DNA of 34,884 nucleotides from JAPLKB01 sp964532465 (GCA_964532465.1 CAZHHX010000041.1:1-34884); one strand, 5' to 3'. Numbered from the stretch's first letter, positions 13,257 to 23,130 are shown. Notes: generated by a model not told the origin, from the sequence alone. Program-made: numbers and translations.

Positions 13257-14897
13257 ATGAAAGATAAAAGTAAGAAAAAAGAGCAACTCATCAGTGAATT
13301 GTTCGAATTGCGCCGGAAGGTTGCAGAATTTGAAAAGTCTGATATCAAACATGGACATGCTGAGCAGGCGCTTCAGGACGATAGAAAAACCATTTTAACC
13401 ATCCTCGAACACCAGCCTGTCGGTATCGCGCTTATTGATAAAGGCGGGAAATATCAGTACCTCAATCCGGAATTTACCAATATCACCGGTTACACCCTTG
13501 AGGATATTCCTGCAGGGAAAGATTGGTTCGATAAGGCATTTCCTGAAAAATCATGCAGAAAAAAAGTTGTCGATATATGGAAGAGAGACAGATCATCAGA
13601 AAAAGGTAAGAGCACTGATTATGAATTCGTCATTACCTGCAAGGACGGGCAGATCAGGCATATAGAATTCAGAACAACGCATCTGAACGATTACAGCATA
13701 AATGTTCTGACGGATATAACCGGACAGAAACAGGCAAAAGAAGAGAAGGAAAAACTGCAAACCCAGCTTTTCCATACACAAAAAATAGAGTCAATCGGTC
13801 AGCTTGCAGGCGGTATTGCTCATGACTTCAACAATATTCTTTCCGCTATTATGGGATACGCGGAAATACTAAAGATGAAAATAGGCAAAGATGACCCCAA
13901 GAGGAGGTACGCTGAACAGATACTGGCATCGTCGGAAAAGGCTGCCGGGCTTACCCAGAGCCTTCTCACCTTCAGCAGGAAACAGGTGGTAGAGCTTAAG
14001 CCCCACAAGATCAATATTCTTATAAAATCAATGGAAAAAATGTTGAGAAGACTCTTAACGGAAGATATAGGACTGGAAGTAATGCTTGAAAATACTGAAA
14101 TGACAGTTATGGCCGATAAAACACAGATAGATCAGGTATTAATAAACCTTACCACAAACGCGCGCGATGCCATGCCGAAAGGCGGAAAACTGGTTATCGA
14201 AACAAAAAGGGTAAAGCCGGATATTGAATTCCTTCAAATGCACGGATATGTCGAACAGGGTGAGTATGTCCTCATATCAATAAAAGATACCGGCATTGGT
14301 ATGGACAAAAAAACAAAAGAGCAGATATTTGATCCCTTCTTTACCACAAAGGAGGTCGGTAAAGGCGCGGGTCTCGGTCTTTCAATAGCATACGGCATAA
14401 TAAATCAGCATAACGGATTTATTGATGCGTACAGCGACCCTGGCGTGGGTACAACGTTTTTTATATATATTCCGACAATAAAAACAACTGAAGAAAAACC
14501 GGAAGCTGAAACCCCGGAGATTAAGGGCGGCACAGAAACAATCCTGGTAGCTGAAGATAATGTCGAATTACGGGAACTTGCTGTTATGATGCTCGGCATG
14601 GCAGGATATACCGTTATCGATGCCGTTGACGGAGAAGAGGCTGTCAAGAAATTTCAGGAGCATGAAGATAATGTAGATCTTCTTATCTTTGACGTTATTA
14701 TGCCGAAAAAGAACGGGAAAGAAGCATATGAGGAGATAAAAAAGATTAATCCCGATATTAAGGTGCTCTTTACCAGTGGTTATACCAGGGAAGTGGTTAT
14801 TAATAAAGGGATTCATGATAATGTGGTGAACTTTATTCAAAAACCCTTGTCATCATATGATCTGTTAAATAAGGTAAGGGAAGTGCTGGACAAATAA
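13257..14897 (+). CDS. PAS-domain hybrid histidine kinase with receiver
   Basis: 546 residues from ATG 13257 (weak GCAGG upstream; a TTG five codons earlier is possible). Residues 1-40 are coiled coil, about 45-160 a PAS domain (ILEHQPVGIALIDKGGKYQY), then HisKA with phospho-accepting His189 in GGIAHDFNN. The HATPase has NLTTNARDAMPKGG, DTGIGM and GAGLGLS, and the C-terminal receiver has phospho-acceptor Asp479 in LIFDVIMP and the conserved Lys in FIQKP. There is no membrane segment, so it senses a cytoplasmic signal. No response regulator gene is next to it, so the output is likely through a phosphorelay or partners elsewhere. It converges with the alcohol dehydrogenase gene. Confidence 0.93.
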   Translation: MKDKSKKKEQLISELFELRRKVAEFEKSDIKHGHAEQALQDDRKTILTILEHQPVGIALIDKGGKYQYLNPEFTNITGYTLEDIPAGKDWFDKAFPEKSCRKKVVDIWKRDRSSEKGKSTDYEFVITCKDGQIRHIEFRTTHLNDYSINVLTDITGQKQAKEEKEKLQTQLFHTQKIESIGQLAGGIAHDFNNILSAIMGYAEILKMKIGKDDPKRRYAEQILASSEKAAGLTQSLLTFSRKQVVELKPHKINILIKSMEKMLRRLLTEDIGLEVMLENTEMTVMADKTQIDQVLINLTTNARDAMPKGGKLVIETKRVKPDIEFLQMHGYVEQGEYVLISIKDTGIGMDKKTKEQIFDPFFTTKEVGKGAGLGLSIAYGIINQHNGFIDAYSDPGVGTTFFIYIPTIKTTEEKPEAETPEIKGGTETILVAEDNVELRELAVMMLGMAGYTVIDAVDGEEAVKKFQEHEDNVDLLIFDVIMPKKNGKEAYEEIKKINPDIKVLFTSGYTREVVINKGIHDNVVNFIQKPLSSYDLLNKVREVLDK

Positions 14898-14942
14898 TGC
14901 CGATTCGCCTTCATTCATTCATGCCTGTCCTTTGAAGCAGCG

Positions 14943-15977
14943 CTATGTTTTGCCGATTCTCAGCACCTTCGCGCCGCGGATTTTTCTTTCCTTAAGTTCC
15001 ACGAGGGCCCTGTTGGCATCTTCAAGTCTGTATTCCTGAACCTCGGGCTTTATCGGTATTTTTGCTGCTAATTCGAGAAATTCGCTTATATCTCTGCCTG
15101 CGACATTCGCAACACTTTTGATCTCTTTTTCAAGCCAGAGATGACCGGGATAATCAAGCTCAAGAAGGGTTTCCTTGTCTATCTCTTCTTTTCGTATCGC
15201 GTTTATGACAAGCCTCCCGCGCCTCTCAAGATGCTTTAATCCCTCCAGGATCGGTTTCCAGACCGGCGTCGTATCAATAGCGCAACAGAGTTTTTCCGGG
15301 GGTTCGTCTTCAATATCCCCTGCCCAGTGAGCGCCCAGTTCCCGCGCGAAGTCACGTTCCCCATCACTACGGGCGAAGATAAAAATCTTTGATTCCGGAT
15401 ATTTGTATTGGGCCATTTGCAAAACAATGTGGGCTGACGCGCCGAATCCGATGAGCCCGAGAGTGTCGCCGTCTTTCATGCCTGTGAGCCGCAATGACCG
15501 ATAGCCGATTGCGCCGGCGCATAAAAGCGGTGCAGCCTCCATGTCGGAAAATATATCGGGGATAATATAGGCAAATTTTTCAGGAACAGCGGCATACTCG
15601 GCATATCCGCCGTTAAAATCCCTGCCCGTGGCTTCAAACTGCGCGCAGAGGTTTTCATCGCCTTCAAGGCAGAACCTGCATGTTCCGCAGGCAGAATGAA
15701 TCCATCCCACGCCTACCCTGTCGCCTGCCTTCAGTTTTTTTACCTCTTCACCTGTTTTTTCAATTTTTCCCACAATCTGATGTCCAAGGACAACGGGAAA
15801 CCCGGGAGGCGGAGTCCTTCCCTCAATCTCATCAAGTTCAGTGTGGCAGACGCCGCAGGCAGAAACCCTGATAAGCACTTCATTCTTTTCAGGCACAGGA
15901 ATCGGTAAATCAACAAGTTCGAGGGGATGGGGGTTTTTACTGATGCTGCATGTCCTGTTCAATACCATTGCTCTCAT
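14943..15977 (-). CDS. Zinc-dependent alcohol dehydrogenase
   Basis: 344 residues of the medium-chain dehydrogenase/reductase superfamily, class AdhA/AdhP. Catalytic zinc ligands are Cys41 and His66 (GHQIVGKIE) with Cys153. Structural zinc ligands are Cys97, Cys100, Cys103 and Cys111 in CGTCRFCLEGDENLC. The Rossmann motif GFGASA (177-182) is followed by FARSDGE, where Arg/Ser at the coenzyme edge may favour NADPH. AGGAAGG precedes ATG 15977. It should interconvert primary alcohols and aldehydes. It is monocistronic and convergent with the histidine kinase gene. Confidence 0.93.
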   Translation of the reverse strand: MRAMVLNRTCSISKNPHPLELVDLPIPVPEKNEVLIRVSACGVCHTELDEIEGRTPPPGFPVVLGHQIVGKIEKTGEEVKKLKAGDRVGVGWIHSACGTCRFCLEGDENLCAQFEATGRDFNGGYAEYAAVPEKFAYIIPDIFSDMEAAPLLCAGAIGYRSLRLTGMKDGDTLGLIGFGASAHIVLQMAQYKYPESKIFIFARSDGERDFARELGAHWAGDIEDEPPEKLCCAIDTTPVWKPILEGLKHLERRGRLVINAIRKEEIDKETLLELDYPGHLWLEKEIKSVANVAGRDISEFLELAAKIPIKPEVQEYRLEDANRALVELKERKIRGAKVLRIGKT

Positions 15978-16057
15978 AGCATTAACCTTCCTGCAGTAAA
16001 TTACTTCGTGAACAATAATACTCTATCATCATAATATTCATCAAGGGTCAATATTTA

Positions 16058-16181
16058 TTCCAATTTGCATTCGAAATGGCACCGAGGCGGCAAGGATGAG
16101 GCACCGGAGGCGTACAATAAGTACGTCGAGGATGCAAAAGGACGCCGCCAACGATGGTGACATGATGAACGCTAATTGGAA
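16058..16181. repeat. Long imperfect intergenic palindrome
   Basis: Outer arms TTCCAATTTGCATTC (16058-16072) and GAACGCTAATTGGAA (16167-16181) pair at 13 of 15 positions. Inner GGCGGC (16086-16091) pairs with GCCGCC (16144-16149), and the centre is CGTAC, AATAA, GTACG (16111-16125). All levels share nearly the same centre, so the 124 bp form one long stem. It ends exactly at the stop codon of the 76-residue gene. Similar palindromes are, from memory, dispersed in genomes of anaerobic deltaproteobacteria. It might serve as a bidirectional terminator. Confidence 0.65.
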
Positions 16182-16412
16182 TTATACAACAATAACTCTG
16201 TCCGGGTCGGGAAGACTAAGAACATAGTCCTTCACTTCCTCAAAATCAGCGCTATCTAAATCCGCACCCTTTTCAAGCCTTACGTAGTTCTGCCCGCCAG
16301 GCTTTTCAGTAGGGAAGGCAAATCCAAAGTCGATGTAATTATCTCCGAGGCGAATATAGGTAAGTGTTTCCAGATTGATAACATATTGCTTGATCCTTAT
16401 GAATTGTGACAC
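16182..16412 (-). CDS. Small conserved-looking hypothetical protein after the RND pump
   Basis: 76 residues starting at GTG 16412, one base after the RND pump stop, with GGGGG of AAGGGGGTC as RBS. The protein begins VSQFIRIKQYVINLETLTYI and continues as alternating strands (YIDFGFAFP, NYVRLEKGADLD), ending in helix FEEVKDYVLSL. This looks like a compact beta-alpha domain, similar in pattern to short bacterial proteins of unknown function that begin with a ligand-free strand pair. It has no signal or membrane segment. Tight coupling to the pump suggests co-expression; the role is unknown. Confidence 0.65.
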   Translation of the reverse strand: MSQFIRIKQYVINLETLTYIRLGDNYIDFGFAFPTEKPGGQNYVRLEKGADLDSADFEEVKDYVLSLPDPDRVIVV

Positions 16413-16413
16413 T

Positions 16414-19400
16414 TTAGACCCCCTTCTGTATTTTAGCAGTTGATTGCTCCTCAATATGAACAAACTTAAACAGCAGCGGCATAACAAGAAGAATAATGGC
16501 TGTACCTATGAGCATTCCGCCAACCACTACAATAGCAAGCGGTTTCTGGACCTGACTTCCCACGCCATGGGCAATGGATGCAGGAAGAAGCCCTAATGAG
16601 GCGGTAAGACCGACCATAACAATCGACCTGAATTTTTCCCTCACCGTTTGAATAATTGCCTCTTCCCGATTTTTTTTCTCTTTATATACTTCAAGATAAT
16701 GGCTTATCAAAATACATGTTTTGAATGTCGATATGCCAATAACGGATATAAAACCGACTATCGCAGAGATGCTGAGAGACTGGCCTGTCAGGAGAAGGCT
16801 CATGAGACCGCCAAATACAGCACAGATGGGCGCAACCGTTGTAAGGAGAACATTTCTCATATTCCCATGAAACACATAGAGCAGGATCATAATAAGGAAA
16901 ATTGCCAGAGGTATTGAAATATAAAATCTTCTGAATGCCTCTTCCATTTCGTTAAATATGCCGCTCCACTCGGTATAATAGCCTTCCGGAAGTTTTATAC
17001 TCTGAGTCTCTTTTTGGGCCTTTTTCACCGTGCCGCCGAGGTCTTTTGAGTCTACCCCGAATTTAATGGGAATGTATCTTTTATAATTCTCCCTGTAAAT
17101 GAATGATGCGCCTGTATCATACCGTATATTGGCCACTCTTGATAAGGGTATAATACCTCCGGAAGGCAGGACAATGGGAATGCCCGCTATCCGTTCCGGT
17201 TCCTTTCTGTAGTCAAAGGGGAAACTCACCTGAAGCGCAAAACTTTTTTCACCTTCAATAATCTGGCTTGCCACCTTGCCACCCAAAGCCGCAGAAACCA
17301 TATCCAGGATTTCACCCACGTTCAAACCGAGGGCTGCTGCATTCGCTCTGTTTACATCTATCAGCAAATTCGGCTGTCCAAGTTCCTTGTAGATTCCCAC
17401 TTCCTTAATGTAAGGTATTTTATCGATTTTATCCTTGAAGTCCTTTGCCAACCTGTCCAGTTCGATAAGATTTTCACCAAATATTTTTATGGCATTTTCA
17501 CCCTTTACACCGGACATCATTTCTTCAAGGTTATCCTGCATATATTGAGAAACACTGATAAGAGCGTTGGGAACTGATTCTTTCAGCTTTTCCCTTATTT
17601 CATCCTCAAGAGTTTCCTTTGTAATACCTCTTTTCCATTGATTGTATGGTTTTAACCCGACATAATACTCATTATTGAATGGGCCTGTCGGGTCAGTTCC
17701 ATCTTCCGGTCTTCCTACACGAACAGCAACTGTCTTTATTTCATGAAATTCAAGGAGCATGCTTCTTACCTTTTTCGCAGTCTCATGAGTCTTGCTGAGT
17801 GCCACGGAATAAGGAAGTGAGATCCTGATATATATGTTTCCTTCATCCATTTTTGGAAGAAACTGGTTGCCTATCACCATAAAACCGACTAAGAAACCTG
17901 TCAGAACAACCCCTGAAGAAGTAAGTAGCACTATCTTGTATTTTTGCATTAAAATCCTGACGCATCGCGTATAGTACTCACTCATAGTTTCAACAAATTT
18001 AAATCCCTTTCCTTCATGCCCCTCCAGAAATGTATGTATTGATGCGATAAGAAAGGTCAATGTAAGGATTAAGGTAAAGAAAAGAGCGTATGAATACGTC
18101 TTTGCCATAGGAGAGAATATCTGCTTTTCTGCGCCTTTCATGGTAAATATGGGAATAAATGCAATAACAATAATGAAAACAAGAAGGATTATGGGGCCGC
18201 CCACTTCTTTTACAGCCCTCACAAGCGATCTTTCCTGTATGGCTTTTACCTGAGAACCCTTCAATGGTCCATATTTTCTCGAAACACGTATATAGTTTTC
18301 CGTGAGAACAAGGGCAATATCTGCAATAATTCCAAAATCTATGGCGCTGATTGAAAGAAGATTTGCCGAATCTCCGGTGATTGCCATAACAGCAAGGGTA
18401 ATGGCAAGCGAAATCGGTATGACAAGGGCAGTCATAACTGCCGCGCGAATATTCCCCAGAAAAAGAAAAAGTGTGATTGCTACCAGCGCCACACCTAAGG
18501 AAGCTGACTCAACAACTTTCTTGATTACGGTACTGATAAGCTCCCATCGTTCATAATAGGGCACAATCTGAATCCCTTTCGGGAGTATCTTTGTATTAAG
18601 CTCTTTTACCTTTTCGTTGACTGATTTTATGGAAGGTATACTCTTTTCGCCTCGTCTGAGAATTACATTTCCCATTACCACATCATCGTTGCCATTCAGT
18701 ATAACAATACCCGTCCTCGGAATATTTCCAAGGCTCACATGGGCAATATTTTTTATGAGTATAGGCTTTCCACTCTTGTAAGACACCACGTTATTTTCAA
18801 TATCTTCAATGCTCTTTATGAGCCCGAGTCCTCTTACCATATAGTACTGATCGCCTAACTCAATAGTCCTGCCGCCGACATTGATGTTTGACTTCGAGAG
18901 AGAATCAATTATCTGGGAGAGGGTAATTCCATACTTTATAAGATCTTCAGGAACAACCCTTACTACATAAGCCTTGATGTAGCCTCCGTAACTTGCCACA
19001 TCTTCAACTCCCTGTGCTGTTTTGATATATCGCCCCACAGTCCAATCCTGCAGAGTCCTCAGTTCCATGAGATTATTGGAACCCTGAATTGTATACTGCA
19101 TTACCTCGCCCATGGCGCTGGCAATCAGATTCGGTTTAACATCATCAGGCAGAGATATATCTGCAAGTCTGTTTAAAACTTCCTGCCTTGCCTCCCTGTA
19201 AGATATGTCATAGGAAAATTTGCATTTAATGTCAGAAAGACCGTAAAGCGATACAGAGTTGACTCTATCCAGACCTCTCATGCCTGCAAGGGCTATCTCA
19301 ATAGGTATGGTAACTCTCCTTTCCACTTCTTCGGGGGATCTGCCTTCATAAATGCTGACTATTTCCACCATAGGAGGTGAAGGGTCCGGAAAAGCTTCAA

Positions 19401-19503
19401 TATTTAAGCCTTTCACAGAAAAAAGAGAGATGATAAAGATGGTGGCTGTGAGTACAAGAAACAATCCGCTGTTTTTTGTTATGAATATAGTTAATCGTCT
19501 CAT
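16414..19503 (-). CDS. RND efflux pump, CusA/CzcA-like (HME family)
   Basis: 1029 residues, the usual size for an inner-membrane RND transporter with 12 TM helices and two large periplasmic loops. TM4 has the HME-type proton relay DFGIIADIALVLTEN with Asp389, Asp395 and Glu402. The N-terminus FPDPSPPMVEIVSIYEGRSP and the EVERRVTIPIE motif are those of CusA/CzcA pumps rather than of AcrB drug pumps. It would drive proton-coupled export through the fusion protein and TolC-like channel encoded just upstream (ATGA overlaps). The substrate is probably a heavy metal, but metal-binding Met or His residues cannot be assigned by eye, so an organic substrate is possible. Confidence 0.9.
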   Translation of the reverse strand: MRRLTIFITKNSGLFLVLTATIFIISLFSVKGLNIEAFPDPSPPMVEIVSIYEGRSPEEVERRVTIPIEIALAGMRGLDRVNSVSLYGLSDIKCKFSYDISYREARQEVLNRLADISLPDDVKPNLIASAMGEVMQYTIQGSNNLMELRTLQDWTVGRYIKTAQGVEDVASYGGYIKAYVVRVVPEDLIKYGITLSQIIDSLSKSNINVGGRTIELGDQYYMVRGLGLIKSIEDIENNVVSYKSGKPILIKNIAHVSLGNIPRTGIVILNGNDDVVMGNVILRRGEKSIPSIKSVNEKVKELNTKILPKGIQIVPYYERWELISTVIKKVVESASLGVALVAITLFLFLGNIRAAVMTALVIPISLAITLAVMAITGDSANLLSISAIDFGIIADIALVLTENYIRVSRKYGPLKGSQVKAIQERSLVRAVKEVGGPIILLVFIIVIAFIPIFTMKGAEKQIFSPMAKTYSYALFFTLILTLTFLIASIHTFLEGHEGKGFKFVETMSEYYTRCVRILMQKYKIVLLTSSGVVLTGFLVGFMVIGNQFLPKMDEGNIYIRISLPYSVALSKTHETAKKVRSMLLEFHEIKTVAVRVGRPEDGTDPTGPFNNEYYVGLKPYNQWKRGITKETLEDEIREKLKESVPNALISVSQYMQDNLEEMMSGVKGENAIKIFGENLIELDRLAKDFKDKIDKIPYIKEVGIYKELGQPNLLIDVNRANAAALGLNVGEILDMVSAALGGKVASQIIEGEKSFALQVSFPFDYRKEPERIAGIPIVLPSGGIIPLSRVANIRYDTGASFIYRENYKRYIPIKFGVDSKDLGGTVKKAQKETQSIKLPEGYYTEWSGIFNEMEEAFRRFYISIPLAIFLIMILLYVFHGNMRNVLLTTVAPICAVFGGLMSLLLTGQSLSISAIVGFISVIGISTFKTCILISHYLEVYKEKKNREEAIIQTVREKFRSIVMVGLTASLGLLPASIAHGVGSQVQKPLAIVVVGGMLIGTAIILLVMPLLFKFVHIEEQSTAKIQKGV

Positions 19504-20579
19504 GGTCTTTCAAGCTCTATTGCAGAAATAACGATAGTATCCCCTTCCGTAATGCCTTCAACGGCCACAGTCTTGTCAGGCATTTCCCTGACAGGACGGA
19601 TCTCCTTCAAATCATAGGAATTGTTTTTATTCGGAATGTAAACGTAGAACTTGCCTTCCTTGTATATCATTGCAGACTGGGAAATGACAGGCAGCGATAT
19701 CTTCCTCTCCTGAATCTTTATTTTTAAAAACATATTCTGCTTAAAGATGTCCTTCCTGTCGTTAATCTTTATAAAGGTTTTTACGGTTTTTGATTCAGTA
19801 TCAGAGATATCGCTAATATAGGTTATAACTCCGGAGAAAGACTGGTCTTGAAACGTATCAGTAGAGAAGTGAACGGCGCTTCCTTTTTTGATCCTCGGGA
19901 TGTCGGTATCGTAAATATTGGCCACAATGACAATGTTCAACGGGTCTGCTATGGTCATTAACGGCGTTGATATGTCAACTTTATCTCCCACATGAATTGG
20001 AATATCAGCCGCGTACCCATCCATTGGCGCTCTTATTGTCACTGCATCGGAACAGGTTTGTCTCACTTCTGTGGTATCCTCTTCTATATGACACCCAAAA
20101 AGTTGCAGCTTTCTTTTTATTCCCTCTGAAACCGCCTTGATCTGTTTGAAAGATGCCTCGCTGTTCAAAAGGTCGTTCTTTGTAATTGCTCCGACTTCAA
20201 AAAGCTGTTTATTCAGGTTGTATACCCGCTCTGCCTGTTTTGTTTGTATTATTGATGAGAGATAATTTGAATAGGTGTCCGTAGCTTCCGGGCTTTTAAT
20301 AAGAAGCAGGGGAGTACCCTTCTTCACCCTTTCACCTACCTTAATGAATATCTGCCCTACCATACCTGTAAGGGGGGAAGCTAACTTTGAGCTGCCGGTG
20401 AGATCGGGCTGCACACTTCCCGTTGCCTCAATGAAGGTCTGAACCTCCATGCATGTGACCTTGAGTGTTTTAACATCCTGTTTCTTTTCTTTTGTGTTAG
20501 CCTGGGGAGGCTTGGTGCAGCTTAACCCTGTGAGAATAAGCATAAGCACAATGAATGATGGAATGATCCGCCTCATCAT
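19500..20579 (-). CDS. Periplasmic membrane fusion protein (CusB/HlyD-like)
   Basis: 359 residues starting at ATG 20579, overlapping the preceding stop as ATGA and coupled to the RND gene by another ATGA. The N-terminus ends in TGLSC with Cys21, probably a lipoprotein lipid attachment site, though the lipobox is imperfect. Lipoyl/biotinyl-like halves (GQIFIKVGERVKKGTPLLLI and DIPIHVGDKVDISTPL) flank an alpha-hairpin at about 95-150. A beta-barrel and a membrane-proximal domain follow. It links the RND pump to the outer-membrane channel. Confidence 0.92.
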   Translation of the reverse strand: MMRRIIPSFIVLMLILTGLSCTKPPQANTKEKKQDVKTLKVTCMEVQTFIEATGSVQPDLTGSSKLASPLTGMVGQIFIKVGERVKKGTPLLLIKSPEATDTYSNYLSSIIQTKQAERVYNLNKQLFEVGAITKNDLLNSEASFKQIKAVSEGIKRKLQLFGCHIEEDTTEVRQTCSDAVTIRAPMDGYAADIPIHVGDKVDISTPLMTIADPLNIVIVANIYDTDIPRIKKGSAVHFSTDTFQDQSFSGVITYISDISDTESKTVKTFIKINDRKDIFKQNMFLKIKIQERKISLPVISQSAMIYKEGKFYVYIPNKNNSYDLKEIRPVREMPDKTVAVEGITEGDTIVISAIELERP

Positions 20580-21829
20580 TTTATTTCTCCTGTATATACT
20601 TTTATGAGATCCCTGTTCAGGACAGACTGGATAAGGGCCTGATTATGCTTTGTGATGAAGTCTCTGTATGTTTTCTGAGTATCGAGGAGTTCCAGCACGG
20701 TTATTCCGCCTAAAGAAAAGGCTTTTTCGCTGTTCCGCATGAGGGTATCCATCTGTTCCTTGTTGTCTCTGTAAGATTCGAAGACTTTCACTGTCGCAAT
20801 ATAATTGTTGAGCGCCAGATGCACATCCGACGCGATTCTTCTTTTCGTTTTTGCAATCTGCACATCGATCTGATGGAGTTCGGCAGTACGCTTCGCGATC
20901 TCCCCCTGATATCTGTTAAAAACAGGAATGGGGATGCTGATGCCCATGCCCACGCCCGATGTAGCCGGATTGCCGGTGGAATCATATTCGCCGCCTATGG
21001 AAAAATCCGGAATCCTGTATGCCTTCCCAAGGGCAAGATTGTGTTCTGCCGACTTTCGCTGTCGCTGAAGCGAGAGCAGATCGTGCCTGTTTTCGTTTGC
21101 CGCGGAAACAAGATCCGCTTCCTTTAAAAGAGGATAACGGTCCTGCGCGTATACTTTCGCGGGTTTATACCGCGTATCACTGCCGAGAAGGAGGCTGAAT
21201 GAGTCGATGTCGTTGGCCCATTGTGTGGATAGATTGGTAACATTGTTTTCGAGGTCTATTTTTGCGACTTTAAGTTTTGTATAATCAATAAGAGAGAGAA
21301 ACCCTGTACTAAACCGTTTCTCTGCCACCTGCAGCAGCCTGTCATAGCGGGCAAGTTCACTGCGGGCAAATTCAATACTTAAATCATCGAGATTGAGGTT
21401 GTAAAAGAGGTTATAAAAACCGATGAGGAGATTTCTTATCACATCTTTATGAAATATTCTCACTGCCTCAAGGGTCTCTGAGGCAGCTCCGGTCCTTAAA
21501 GTCCTTTTTCCTCCTGTTTCTATGAGCTGATCCATTCGCACAGTTAATTGCGTGTTATCCCACCTGTTGGTTTTCCATCGGGACATGGCAAGATTGTTGT
21601 AGCTAACCGTGAGATTAGGGTTCGGCAATAGTTTGGCTGTTACATAATCGGCATAGGCCTTGTCAATATCATATTTACCGGCAACAATATCAAAATTATT
21701 CTGATAAAACTGTGCCAGCGCTTCATCGAGTCTGATCTCGCCATAACACCATGCCGCAGGCGTTACAGCAAATGTGATGAAAAACAATATTATGTATATA
21801 TGCAGTATCGGTTTCTTTATTAATATCAT
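20576..21829 (-). CDS. TolC/CusC-type outer-membrane efflux channel
   Basis: 417 residues from ATG 21829 (GAGG 6 bases before; the in-frame TTG one codon upstream is less likely). A signal peptide covers about residues 1-29. The mature protein has the two OEP repeats of long helices with LLPNPNLTVSYNN and IPDFSIGGEYDSTG strands, characteristic of the trimeric outer-membrane efflux family. It is the first member of the coupled channel, fusion protein and pump set. Confidence 0.92.
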   Translation of the reverse strand: MILIKKPILHIYIILFFITFAVTPAAWCYGEIRLDEALAQFYQNNFDIVAGKYDIDKAYADYVTAKLLPNPNLTVSYNNLAMSRWKTNRWDNTQLTVRMDQLIETGGKRTLRTGAASETLEAVRIFHKDVIRNLLIGFYNLFYNLNLDDLSIEFARSELARYDRLLQVAEKRFSTGFLSLIDYTKLKVAKIDLENNVTNLSTQWANDIDSFSLLLGSDTRYKPAKVYAQDRYPLLKEADLVSAANENRHDLLSLQRQRKSAEHNLALGKAYRIPDFSIGGEYDSTGNPATSGVGMGISIPIPVFNRYQGEIAKRTAELHQIDVQIAKTKRRIASDVHLALNNYIATVKVFESYRDNKEQMDTLMRNSEKAFSLGGITVLELLDTQKTYRDFITKHNQALIQSVLNRDLIKVYTGEIK

Positions 21830-21941
21830 CAACTACCTCGGAAAGAAGTTTTCTCTTCAATTCCTGCTTAAATCTGTGAAAAAACCATATATGATTATTT
21901 TCCGCTAATGTACCGTCAGATTTCAGAAGGATACAGACTTG

Positions 21942-22235
21942 CTACACAATGTCTGTTGCCGGTGGACCCCTGTAAAGGTGAGATGATAAGTGGAGCTGGC
22001 TTACAATACGTTCTATGCCGGGGGACAGCAAGAACTCCGGAGACGTGTTGAGAAGATATGGTATGGGATCATAATAAGCTGTCGGGGCTAACTCAACCCC
22101 GGAATCTACACAGACAGGGATTTCTATTTTTGAATTCCTGCTTATCTGCTCAGACTCGACAGTTAAAATTGAAGTCAAAAAAAGAATAATAAAAACAGCA
22201 CTGATGACCTTAAAAAAGGTTTTTGTATATGTCAT
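21942..22235 (-). CDS. Small exported hypothetical protein
   Basis: 97 residues; ATG 22235 with AGGAA upstream fits the signal peptide better than an in-frame start 13 codons earlier. Residues 1-30 are a signal peptide or membrane anchor (FFKVISAVFIILFLTSILTV). The mature part is short, with one Cys, several Pro and Tyr, and the segment YDPIPYLLNTSPEFLLSPG; it ends HLYRGPPATDIV. I recognise no family. It sits between the outer-membrane barrel gene and the efflux channel gene, all in one direction, suggesting an envelope role. Confidence 0.5.
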   Translation of the reverse strand: MTYTKTFFKVISAVFIILFLTSILTVESEQISRNSKIEIPVCVDSGVELAPTAYYDPIPYLLNTSPEFLLSPGIERIVSQLHLSSHLYRGPPATDIV

Positions 22236-22324
22236 AAATTCCTGTTTATCGAAAATAATTGTGAAATATATCACGGAACATATCCGATGTAAATTGAAAT
22301 GTTAAGGAACATATACATTCATTT

Positions 22325-23068
22325 TTACCACAGTTTATCGAATACGATCCTGATACCCATTCCTACAAAAGAGTCTATCTGGTCGCTCCCGAAAAGCCCT
22401 GATCCGCCTGTCAGATCAATCTGAATATTGTCGCTTACTATGTGGCGAAAACCGGCTTGATACGCGCCTCCGCTCTTCCCCGCATAGGGATCGTTACAGA
22501 AGATTTCCATAACCGCGTGCAACCCTCCGATCATACGGATTTGCGTACCCAATCCCCATGTTCCCACGGTAACCTCGCTGCTGGTAGACATGCCGAGATT
22601 GGCATGGATAAGCACCCGTTCCTGGTCAAAGAGAGACTCCGTCATGGCAGCATAGACAAACCCGCTCCATTGCTCGGGCCTGAAAGCGCCTTTGCCCCAT
22701 GGCGGAGAAGCGCCGACAGCCATTGCCATACCGGGATAGCTGTTGGGTTTGGCCTCCCATAAAAGATATTTAAACTGCATTAAAGGCCCGGTTACAGAAA
22801 AACTCCGGTTCGACTCTGTGTCGAGAGGGAAACCGTTTACAAAACCCACTGTCACTTCTGAATTTTTTGTTGGTCCCAAGGCAACAAGGCTCAGATTTGA
22901 AAAAGAGTCCTTAGAATACCGGACTGAGGTTTCCATCTGTCCCATACGTTCTCCCACAACCCGCGCGTCATCAGTTACAAAGGGACGGACAGCATATACC
23001 GGCCGGACAATAGCGATAGACAGAAAAATAGATAATGAAATAAATAAAGTTTTTACAAAAATCCTCAT
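22325..23068 (-). CDS. Outer-membrane beta-barrel protein, Phenol_MetA_deg-like
   Basis: 247 residues with a clear signal peptide (1-26, ending VYA). The mature protein begins RPFVTDDARVVG and consists of alternating amphipathic strands rich in Gly, Ser and aromatic residues, ending with a strand finishing FDKLW (aromatic C-terminus typical of barrels). The RPFVTDDA start and strand pattern resemble proteins grouped with the MetA phenol-degradation/transporter barrels. A good GAGGTG RBS precedes ATG 23068. It lies 62 bp downstream of the molybdo-enzyme and upstream of the efflux operon. It could allow passage of a small solute. Confidence 0.75.
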   Translation of the reverse strand: MRIFVKTLFISLSIFLSIAIVRPVYAVRPFVTDDARVVGERMGQMETSVRYSKDSFSNLSLVALGPTKNSEVTVGFVNGFPLDTESNRSFSVTGPLMQFKYLLWEAKPNSYPGMAMAVGASPPWGKGAFRPEQWSGFVYAAMTESLFDQERVLIHANLGMSTSSEVTVGTWGLGTQIRMIGGLHAVMEIFCNDPYAGKSGGAYQAGFRHIVSDNIQIDLTGGSGLFGSDQIDSFVGMGIRIVFDKLW

Positions 23069-23130
23069 TTTTACACCTCAAACATTTTTAAAGCAAATAC
23101 ATCGGTCCTCTTGCAGCAGGTTAAATTATT

